From positions 15,428 through 21,928 of the forward strand of contig DIGC01000092.1 of assembly GCA_002419445.1 (NCBI GenBank): a stretch of DNA of 6,501 nucleotides, read 5' to 3'. The stretch comes from Caryophanales bacterium UBA5732. Lineage in GTDB: Bacteria; Bacillota_I; Bacilli_A; Izemoplasmatales; Hujiaoplasmataceae. Positions within the stretch are counted from its first letter, which is position 1. Each line of letters opens with the position of its first letter. Made by a program: the position numbers and the translations under genes. This document shows positions 1 through 5,239 of the stretch, one piece after another. The notes below the pieces were generated by a model, which was given only the letters and a program-made list of their open reading frames with translations, did not search any database and was not told the DNA's origin.

Positions 1-362
1 CCGATTTAGAAGATGTCGAATTTGGCTTTACAAATATTTTTAACAGCATTAGCGAAAACGGTGTTTTTATTTTTGATGTTTTATCAGTTGATTTTATTGA
101 CGCTTTTGATGGCTATATTGAAGATGATGAAGAATATAACTTTCATTGGGAAAGTCATAAAGGCGAAAAAGAACATAGTATTGTCCATACGATAACAATT
201 GATTTAGAAGAAAAATTTGAAGAAGTGAAAATCTATGAACAAACTCATGAAAAAGAAGCTTATGAACGCATCTTGCAAAAAGTAGGATTTAAGATTTTAG
301 AGATAAAAACGCTCCCTGAAAGAACAATCTATGTTGCCCAAAAACAAGAAGAATCAGTTTAA
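1..362 (+). CDS. Class I SAM-dependent methyltransferase, YqeM-like, C-terminal part (5' end outside window)
   Basis: The open frame enters from the left edge (first full codon at 3) and ends at TAA 360-362, giving 119 residues. The stretch NIFNSISENGVFIFDVLS (window residues about 11-28) matches the post-motif region of class I methyltransferases, usually 'hLkPGGlfiFDv'. It is followed by the acidic segment with HWES and by a C-terminal EKEAYERILQKVGFKILEI strand-helix-strand typical of this family. The SAM-binding glycine motif lies upstream of the window and cannot be checked. Position directly before comEA is where B. subtilis carries yqeM, downstream of rsfS, so I infer a YqeM orthologue. 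The substrate of that family is not established to my knowledge. The stop codon sits inside the stem of a terminator, so this gene probably ends its operon. The fold assignment is firm and the orthology is inferred mainly from position. Confidence 0.8.
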   Translation, partial: DLEDVEFGFTNIFNSISENGVFIFDVLSVDFIDAFDGYIEDDEEYNFHWESHKGEKEHSIVHTITIDLEEKFEEVKIYEQTHEKEAYERILQKVGFKILEIKTLPERTIYVAQKQEESV

Positions 363-380
363 AAAACCGATTCTTTTTTT
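351..380 (+). terminator. Intrinsic terminator after the methyltransferase gene
   Basis: Bases 351-360 pair with 364-373 (nine pairs and one A/C mismatch at 356/368) around an AAA loop, followed by seven T residues at 374-380. The left arm is made of the last codons and the first base of the TAA stop, so coding and termination overlap. This separates the methyltransferase operon from comEA, though read-through cannot be excluded. Confidence 0.8.
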
Positions 381-423
381 ATTGAAAAAAGAATTATTCA
401 GGTTATTGAGTATTATTATTTAC

Positions 424-430
424 GAGGTGA
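424..430 (+). promoter_or_regulatory. Ribosome binding site of comEA
   Basis: GAGGTGA at 424-430 is a strong Shine-Dalgarno match with five bases before ATG 436. It decides the start, because the longer frame opening at 331 would place this site inside the coding region. Confidence 0.75.
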
Positions 431-435
431 TGAAA

Positions 436-1605
436 ATGAAAAAATATTTAGGCTATGGGATTATTGTCATTAGTTTAATCGGTTTCTTTTATTTCAATAA
501 TAAGACTGAAGAAACCACAAGTGTCTATCAACCTTATGAAGAAGTAAACACTAATTTTACGAATAGGGTTGAAGAAAAATATTATGTGGAAATCCGTGGT
601 GAAGTCAGATTTCCAAATGTTTATGAAGTTGGTGAGTTTGAAATTTTAAAGACTTTGATTGATAAAGCGGGAGGTTTAACGGAAAACGCTGATATTAGCG
701 AAATAAACCAAGCTGCTCTAGTCGAAAAAAATAGTCTAATTGTCATCCCTTCAATCATTAAGGATGATTTTTTTGATGACGTAAACACGACCACAGTTCC
801 TACTGAAAAGTACATCTATGTCGATATCAAAGGTGAGGTTAATAACCCAGGAGTTTATTGGGTAAAGCTTGGCACCCGAGTCTTTGAGATGATTGAGATA
901 TCTGGCGGTGTAACTAATCAAGCTGATCTGACAAATATCAATATGTCTGAAGCAGTAAGTGACGGAGTGATGATTAATATTCCTAAATTAATTGAACCGC
1001 AAAGAATTTACGCTTATATTTCAGGAGCGGTTTTAAATCCGGGATATTATTTTTTAGATGAAGATCCTGTACTAAGCGATTTAATCATCGCAGCCGGCGG
1101 TTTAAGCAGTGATGCTGATGAAACCTTAATCAACTTTAATCAACAAATAGCTGATGGCGACAAAATAATCATCGAGGAAAAACTGGTCACAAATAAAATC
1201 TATGTCTCAATTAAGGGCGAAGTGGTAAATCCAAATGTCTATTACGTCGATGAAACGATTTCGATAGTGGATTTAATATATTTAGCCGGTGGATTAACTG
1301 AAGAAGCTGATGCAGGAAAAATAAATTATAATCAAGTATTGGTCTTAGGAAGTGTAGTGGTTATTCCAGTAATAACCGTTGATGATTACCAACCGATTGA
1401 AAATGATAGTGATTTGGTAAATATCAATTTGGCTTCTTTAGATGAACTCCAAACTTTAAAAGGTATCGGTGAAATTTTGGGACAAAGAATCATTGACTAT
1501 CGAAATGAATTTGGATATTTTCAATCAATAGAAGACATTCAATTTGTTTCAGGAATAAAATCCTCGATTTATGAAGATATTAAAGAATTTATTACTGTGG
1601 GATAG
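436..1605 (+). CDS. comEA: ComEA-like competence DNA receptor with four tandem SLBB domains and a C-terminal helix-hairpin-helix
   Basis: In the ComEA family this is the membrane-anchored receptor that binds double-stranded DNA outside the cell and hands it to ComEC. The 389-residue product has a short basic start, one membrane anchor (about residues 5-20) and a polar linker. Four SLBB repeats follow at about 49-105, 126-183, 191-247 and 255-311. Each has a [YI]-G-x-V-x-x-P-x-x-Y strand pair, a (A/S)GG(L/V) turn and an IN...I(I/V)IP end. Residues 327-386 form the DNA-binding ComEA helix-hairpin-helix module (VNINLASLDEL, KGIGEILGQRIIDYR, FQSIEDI, SGIKSSIYEDI). I chose ATG 436 because GAGGTGA at 424-430 is correctly spaced. 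An in-frame ATG at 430 is too close to that site, and ATG 331 lies inside the preceding gene. The product is about twice the length of B. subtilis ComEA (about 205 residues, one SLBB). The 3' end overlaps comEC by 35 bases, indicating co-translation. Alternative: an SLBB export-type protein, but the HhH tail and the comEC neighbour argue against it. Confidence 0.9.
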   Translation: MKKYLGYGIIVISLIGFFYFNNKTEETTSVYQPYEEVNTNFTNRVEEKYYVEIRGEVRFPNVYEVGEFEILKTLIDKAGGLTENADISEINQAALVEKNSLIVIPSIIKDDFFDDVNTTTVPTEKYIYVDIKGEVNNPGVYWVKLGTRVFEMIEISGGVTNQADLTNINMSEAVSDGVMINIPKLIEPQRIYAYISGAVLNPGYYFLDEDPVLSDLIIAAGGLSSDADETLINFNQQIADGDKIIIEEKLVTNKIYVSIKGEVVNPNVYYVDETISIVDLIYLAGGLTEEADAGKINYNQVLVLGSVVVIPVITVDDYQPIENDSDLVNINLASLDELQTLKGIGEILGQRIIDYRNEFGYFQSIEDIQFVSGIKSSIYEDIKEFITVG

Positions 1606-3691
1606 TTCCAAATTCATCTTTTTGGCAGTAGTTGTTGTAGTTTTCACATTAAGTAAAACATCTTATGTAGCGATAGTGCTTTTGTTAGTAGTCTTAGTTT
1701 ATCTTTATCGTGTGAGTAAAAATCTATTAATTTACAGTTTTATTTTGATGATTGTGCTATTTATAAGGTTTGAAACCTTCATTAAAGATGATCTTCCCAC
1801 TTCTGGAAAAGTGGTGAGTACTGAAGATGATCGAATGATGATTGCAAGTAATGGTGGATACTATTATTTATATTTAGATGATGCGTCAAGTTTTGCGATT
1901 GGGATGATTGTAGAATTTAAAGGCGAGAAAATGGTTTTTGATAATCAAAACATCATTGGAAATTTTGATTATCAAACATATCTTTTAAGCAAAAATATTA
2001 AAGCCCAGATAAATGTTTCTGAGATTAAAGTATTAGATAAAAAATTTACACTGGAGATGGTACCGGAAGTAATTGAAAATTACATTGAGGATAACTACAC
2101 GGGAAAGTCAGTTGACTATTTAAAATTATTTATCTTAGGTCAAGATGATTTAGATAGCGATATAATCGAAAAATCTCGTGATATAGGGATTAGCCATTTG
2201 TTCGCAATATCAGGGATGCATTTAAGTTTAATCATTGGTTTCATTTCATTTTTATTAAATAAAGTTTATTTGACCAAAAAAACAAACCAAAGAATCATCA
2301 CGATATTTCTCGTAATTTATAATGTGATAACGGGCTTTGCGATTTCGATTTTACGAGCCTCATTACTAACAATTAGTTTGTTTTACAAGAATAAAGACTT
2401 TACTAAAACCGATTATCTAAGCTTTATCATGATCGGTTTTTTGATTTATAATCCATATATTATTCATAATATTGGCTTTGTTTTGTCTTTTATAGTCAGT
2501 TATTCAATCATTCTAGGTAGATATCTATGGTCAAGTAAAAACAAAATCTTACAAGTTTTAAAAATCGGAATATTAGCGAATTTGGTCAGCTTACCAATTA
2601 TCCTTAACTTAAACGGCAGCTTTGGAGCGATGAATGTTTTCTATAATGTCTTTTTTGTCTATTTCGTCAGTTTTATCTTTTTACCGATATCTTTTATATT
2701 GTTGGCATCTCCACATTTAAGTGTTTTCTATGAAGGCGTAATCAATTTTTTTGAAGAAGCAATCAATTTTACTCACTTAGCGAATTACTACCTAGAGTTT
2801 TCAATCGGTAATGAAATTTTTAAAACGCTATATTGGGTTCTTTTAATTGGAATATTTGTTTTTTACCACCAAAATAACAGAAGATATTTTTTAGTTGGTT
2901 TGCTTATCGTCTTATTCGCTTCTGTTTATGGTAATTATTTTATTCCTTTGACATACGTTAGAATTCTCGATGTTAATCAAGCTGAGTCGATTCATCTCCA
3001 CAATAATTTATGTGATATTTTGATTGATACGGGAAATCCGGATGATTATGATAATGTGATTAATTATTTAAAGAAAGAAAATATTAAAGAATTGGATTTT
3101 TTAGTTATAACCCATTTTCACGATGATCATGAAGGTGAAGCTTTAGATATCTTAAATCAAATAGCGGTAAAAAATTTAGTTGTTAACCAATACAATCAAA
3201 CATATGCAAAATATCCACAAATTATTCTCAAAGAACAAGATAAAATTAGTTGCGGTGACATTAATCTAGTAAATTTGAATGGCTATAACGAGGAAAATGA
3301 AAATAATAATTCTTTAGTTTTATACGGTAAAATTGGTATTGATTATTGGCTCTTTAGCGCTGATATTGAAAAATTGGTGGAAGAAAGATTAATTCAAGAT
3401 TATAATCTTGATATTGATGTACTAAAAGTCGCGCATCACGGATCTGAAACTTCAACTTCTAAAGAATTTTTGGAAAAATTTGAAATAGCTTTCGGGTTAA
3501 TTTCCGTGGGACCGAATTCATATAAACACCCTAATCAAGAAGTAATTGAAAGACTAACCGAGCAAAACATCGAAATATTTAGGACTGATACTGAGGGGAC
3601 GATAACTTTTTATTACTTACCATATTTACAGGTAAGAATTATTGAAACCACTATTTTTAACGAAAGGGCAAAATATTACTTAAAAAATTAA
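1571..3691 (+). CDS. comEC: ComEC/Rec2 family DNA-uptake channel with C-terminal metallo-beta-lactamase domain
   Basis: ComEC forms the inner-membrane channel for single-stranded DNA during transformation. The 706-residue product starts with three hydrophobic segments (about 13-29, 32-47, 51-67). An OB-like DUF4131 region follows (about 70-160) with the family's NFDYQTYLLSKNIKA signature at 131-145. The Competence membrane domain has HLFAISGMHLSLI (209-221) and the conserved RAS at 262-264, with several more helices up to about 460. The C-terminal domain starts at ILDVNQAES (466-474) and has LIDTG (484-488), metal-site HFHDDH (515-520), D598 in LFSAD, AHHGS (621-625) and H653 in KHP. The metal-site residues needed for the proposed nuclease activity therefore look present; DVNQAES and SAD vary from the usual DVGQGD and GD. 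B. subtilis ComEC is slightly longer (about 776). ATG 1571 lies inside comEA and has only a distant AGGA at 1551-1554, so translation probably depends on coupling. A TTG at 1622 is a less likely start. No frameshift is seen. Confidence 0.93.
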   Translation: MKILKNLLLWDSSKFIFLAVVVVVFTLSKTSYVAIVLLLVVLVYLYRVSKNLLIYSFILMIVLFIRFETFIKDDLPTSGKVVSTEDDRMMIASNGGYYYLYLDDASSFAIGMIVEFKGEKMVFDNQNIIGNFDYQTYLLSKNIKAQINVSEIKVLDKKFTLEMVPEVIENYIEDNYTGKSVDYLKLFILGQDDLDSDIIEKSRDIGISHLFAISGMHLSLIIGFISFLLNKVYLTKKTNQRIITIFLVIYNVITGFAISILRASLLTISLFYKNKDFTKTDYLSFIMIGFLIYNPYIIHNIGFVLSFIVSYSIILGRYLWSSKNKILQVLKIGILANLVSLPIILNLNGSFGAMNVFYNVFFVYFVSFIFLPISFILLASPHLSVFYEGVINFFEEAINFTHLANYYLEFSIGNEIFKTLYWVLLIGIFVFYHQNNRRYFLVGLLIVLFASVYGNYFIPLTYVRILDVNQAESIHLHNNLCDILIDTGNPDDYDNVINYLKKENIKELDFLVITHFHDDHEGEALDILNQIAVKNLVVNQYNQTYAKYPQIILKEQDKISCGDINLVNLNGYNEENENNNSLVLYGKIGIDYWLFSADIEKLVEERLIQDYNLDIDVLKVAHHGSETSTSKEFLEKFEIAFGLISVGPNSYKHPNQEVIERLTEQNIEIFRTDTEGTITFYYLPYLQVRIIETTIFNERAKYYLKN

Positions 3692-3698
3692 GGCAGTA

Positions 3699-3727
3699 TG
3701 CACAAAATGCTGATTATTTGATATAAT
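3699..3727 (+). promoter_or_regulatory. Promoter of holA (extended -10)
   Basis: A perfect TATAAT at 3722-3727 is preceded by TG at 3719-3720 (extended -10). A 17-base spacer separates it from TGCACA at 3699-3704, which matches the -35 consensus TTGACA at four of six positions. Transcription would begin near 3734, leaving a leader of about 30 bases before ATG 3764. It lies wholly between the comEC stop and holA, so holA can be transcribed independently of the competence genes. Confidence 0.7.
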
Positions 3728-3763
3728 AGATAATATGATTTAGATTAAAGGTTGGTTACTAGA

Positions 3764-4729
3764 ATGAACCGGAATTGTTACCTGCTTTATGGTGAAGACC
3801 ACTTCATGATAAAAAAAGAAACCGATTTGGTTTTCCAAGAAAACGAAATCGATTTAAGCATGATTGAAGTCTATGATGGTGAAGATGAAGGACTTGATAC
3901 GGCTGTCACGAATGCGATGACAATGCCTTTTTTAGCTGACAAAAAAGGGGTTGTGATTAAAAACGCAACTTTCTTGATTGCTGATCAGACTATCAGTGAT
4001 CAAGAAGCTGATAAACTAATTAACTTTTGTGAAATGAAATTCGATCAAACTGTTTTGGTTATTCAAGTTCCAAGCGACAATCTTGATTATAAAGGTAAAT
4101 TAGCTAAGTATTTAACAAAAAATATCATTACAAAGAAATTTGTAATCAACGATAAAACTTTTGATGTTTACGATTATGTCAGAAAACAATTGGCTAAACA
4201 CAATTTAAAAATTCAACCTTTCGCTTTAACACAGTTCATTAACCGTGCCAATAGCAATATGGATAATTTGAATAATGAATTACAAAAATTAATCTATTAT
4301 TCCTATAATTTAGGTGAAATTAACGCTGATATCGTATTTGAAGTAATCAGTAGAGAAATCGAAGATAATATCTTTGACCTAGTAAATTCTTTATTAGAGA
4401 AAAACCAAGAAAAAGTTTTCAAAGTTTATTATGATTTGATTGACCATAACGTTAAAACAACCCAAATATTGGCGGTTGTTGCTAGTAAGTTTTTGGAGAT
4501 TTTATATACAAAAGCCTTAATGAACATCAAATATAACAAAGCCGACATTGAAAAGTTCTTCGGTTATTCTAGTGGTCGGGTTTATTATATGATGAAAAAT
4601 GCTTCTGAAGTCAGCGATGATATCTTATTCGAAAATATTAAGAATTTGGAAGAACTAGATTATAATATCAAATCTGGTAGAATTGATAAAGACCTAGGTC
4701 CTGAACTGTATTTTCTCGGTGGTAAATAA
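3764..4729 (+). CDS. holA: DNA polymerase III subunit delta
   Basis: HolA is the delta subunit of the clamp-loader complex, which opens the sliding beta clamp and loads it on primed DNA at the replication fork. The 321-residue product is close to the usual 330-345. It starts with NCYLLYGEDHFMIKKE (residues 4-19), the family's normal N-terminus, and has the MPFLADKKGVVIKNATFL strand region from residue 54. The segment DNIFDLVNSLLEKNQEKVFKVYYDLID (from about 201) opens the C-terminal collar domain, followed by ILAVVASKFLEILYTKALM. ATG 3764 was chosen because NCYLLYGED must lie near the start and because the mapped promoter gives a short leader. AAAGG at 3747-3751 is a somewhat distant ribosome site. 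An upstream in-frame TTG at 3752 abuts that site and is unlikely. Placement between comEC and rpsT agrees with B. subtilis (yqeN). Identity is firm; the exact start slightly less so. Confidence 0.92.
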   Translation: MNRNCYLLYGEDHFMIKKETDLVFQENEIDLSMIEVYDGEDEGLDTAVTNAMTMPFLADKKGVVIKNATFLIADQTISDQEADKLINFCEMKFDQTVLVIQVPSDNLDYKGKLAKYLTKNIITKKFVINDKTFDVYDYVRKQLAKHNLKIQPFALTQFINRANSNMDNLNNELQKLIYYSYNLGEINADIVFEVISREIEDNIFDLVNSLLEKNQEKVFKVYYDLIDHNVKTTQILAVVASKFLEILYTKALMNIKYNKADIEKFFGYSSGRVYYMMKNASEVSDDILFENIKNLEELDYNIKSGRIDKDLGPELYFLGGK

Positions 4730-4751
4730 AAAAAAGCCCTTTGGCTTTTTT
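4730..4751. terminator. Shared bidirectional terminator between holA and rpsT
   Basis: Six A (4730-4735) plus GCC (4736-4738) pair with GGC (4743-4745) plus six T (4746-4751) around a four-base CTTT loop. Read on plus, the T-run follows the stem and ends holA. Read on minus, the A-run becomes a T-run and ends rpsT. The hairpin fills almost the whole 23-base gap between the two stop codons. Confidence 0.88.
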
Positions 4752-4752
4752 C

Positions 4753-5013
4753 TTACATAGCATTGACTTTGTCTGATAAACGAGACTTTTGTCTATTAGC
4801 ATAGTTTTTGTGATGAATGCTTTTAGTAACGCTTTTATCTATTTTTTTGTAAGCAAAGTTTAATGCTTCGACTGCTTTTTCTTTATCGCCGGTCTTAACT
4901 AAAGTTTCAACATTCTTAATCGCTGTCTTTAAAGAAGATTTAAAAGAAGCATTTGCTAAACGTCTTTTTTCGTTTTGAACATTTCTTTTGATTTGTTGTT
5001 TGTTATTAGCCAT
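4753..5013 (-). CDS. rpsT: 30S ribosomal protein S20
   Basis: S20 binds 16S rRNA directly and helps early assembly of the small ribosomal subunit. The 86-residue product is strongly basic and helical and has the expected length (B. subtilis about 88). It starts MANNKQQIKRNVQNEKRRLANASFKS, the family's rRNA-binding N-terminus. The conserved middle and tail follow, including LNFAYKKIDKSVTKSIHHKNYANRQKSRL (about 51-79). The start codon is the complement of CAT 5011-5013, with a near-perfect GGAGGTGA ribosome site (complement of 5018-5025). It converges on holA and has its own promoter. The short leader leaves no room for a large regulatory RNA structure. Nothing looks damaged. Confidence 0.96.
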   Translation of the reverse strand: MANNKQQIKRNVQNEKRRLANASFKSSLKTAIKNVETLVKTGDKEKAVEALNFAYKKIDKSVTKSIHHKNYANRQKSRLSDKVNAM

Positions 5014-5017
5014 TATT

Positions 5018-5025
5018 TCACCTCC
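5018..5025 (-). promoter_or_regulatory. Ribosome binding site of rpsT
   Basis: The minus strand reads GGAGGTGA, then four bases (AATA), then ATG. This is a near-complete complement of the 16S 3' end, fitting a highly expressed ribosomal protein gene. Confidence 0.85.
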
Positions 5026-5043
5026 ATTAGTAATCGCGTAAAT

Positions 5044-5072
5044 ATTTTAACAAATAAGTGATAAAAAAGCAA
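5044..5072 (-). promoter_or_regulatory. Promoter of rpsT
   Basis: On the minus strand, TTGCTT (complement of 5067-5072) is followed by a 17-base spacer and TAAAAT (complement of 5044-5049). A TG one base before the -10 makes it an extended -10. The -35 matches four of six consensus bases and the -10 five of six. Transcription would begin near 5037, giving a leader of about 24 bases. A very AT-rich tract lies upstream of the -35 and could act as an UP element. Confidence 0.72.
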
Positions 5073-5155
5073 CTAATAAAATTTATATTTTCATTTATTA
5101 ATCGGTATTTATTTAACTAAAAATTAAAAAGAATAGAAAAAATTTTTAAAAGTTA

Positions 5156-5204
5156 AAATATTTCTGAAAATTAAGAAAATAATGTCTTTAAATAAATATT
5201 TCAG
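5156..5204 (+). repeat. Pair of short direct repeats upstream of the GH65-like gene
   Basis: AAATATTTCTG at 5156-5166 recurs as AAATATTTCAG at 5194-5204, identical at ten of eleven positions and 38 bases apart. The second copy ends one base before the -10 box at 5206. They could be operator half-sites for a sugar-responsive regulator, but in such AT-rich DNA chance is a real alternative. Confidence 0.3.
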
Positions 5205-5211
5205 TTATAAT
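5182..5211 (+). promoter_or_regulatory. Promoter of the GH65-like gene
   Basis: A perfect TATAAT lies at 5206-5211. The best -35 is ATGTCT at 5182-5187 (three of six consensus bases) with an 18-base spacer, so the -35 is weak. There is no TG extension. A weak -35 would suit a gene that needs an activator, which is inference. The start of transcription would be near 5218. Confidence 0.5.
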
Positions 5212-5226
5212 TTAATTAGTGAATAG

Positions 5227-5233
5227 AGAGGAG
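5227..5233 (+). promoter_or_regulatory. Ribosome binding site of the GH65-like gene
   Basis: AGAGGAG at 5227-5233 with six bases before ATG 5240 fixes the start of this gene. Confidence 0.75.
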
Positions 5234-5239
5234 ATTTTT

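Larger units (their letters stand above)
5073..5220. other. Very AT-rich divergent spacer between rpsT and the GH65-like gene
   Basis: Only 17 of the 150 bases from 5071 to 5220 are G or C (about 11%), clearly below the flanking genes. It contains A/T runs such as six A then five T at 5137-5147. No coding frame with a ribosome site, tRNA or stable GC-containing hairpin is visible. It separates two divergent genes and probably carries upstream promoter contacts for both. Confidence 0.6.

Noticed and set aside
13..195. Plus-strand frame of 60 codons at the left edge
   Set aside because: It lies in another frame inside the methyltransferase gene, has no ribosome site and encodes only a biased hydrophobic stretch.
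382..409. Possible comEA promoter TTGAAA / TATTGA
   Set aside because: The -10 matches only three of six consensus bases, the spacer is 16, and the -35 directly follows the terminator T-run; too weak to list as a feature.
331..435. N-terminal extension of comEA from ATG 331
   Set aside because: It overlaps the end of the methyltransferase gene and its terminator, and the strong ribosome site at 424-430 points to ATG 436. The extra residues are low-complexity lysine/leucine.
621..815. Minus-strand frame of 64 codons inside comEA
   Set aside because: It is antisense to the well-supported SLBB region, with no ribosome site or recognisable domain.
3694..3712. Possible hairpin after comEC (CAGTAT with ATGCTG, seven-base loop)
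   Set aside because: The stem has six pairs including a T/G wobble and is not followed by a T-run, and it overlaps the holA -35; not a convincing terminator.
3752..3763. TTG start for holA
   Set aside because: It abuts the AAAGG ribosome site and adds four residues not expected in the family; ATG 3764 fits better.
5164..5204. Inverted repeat CTGAAA ... TTTCAG before the GH65-like gene
   Set aside because: Only six bases match over a 29-base gap in DNA of about 11% GC; no support beyond chance.
5014..5239. Small gene, tRNA or riboswitch in the rpsT/GH65 spacer
   Set aside because: No frame with a ribosome site and no GC-containing fold is visible; the region is explained by two divergent promoters.
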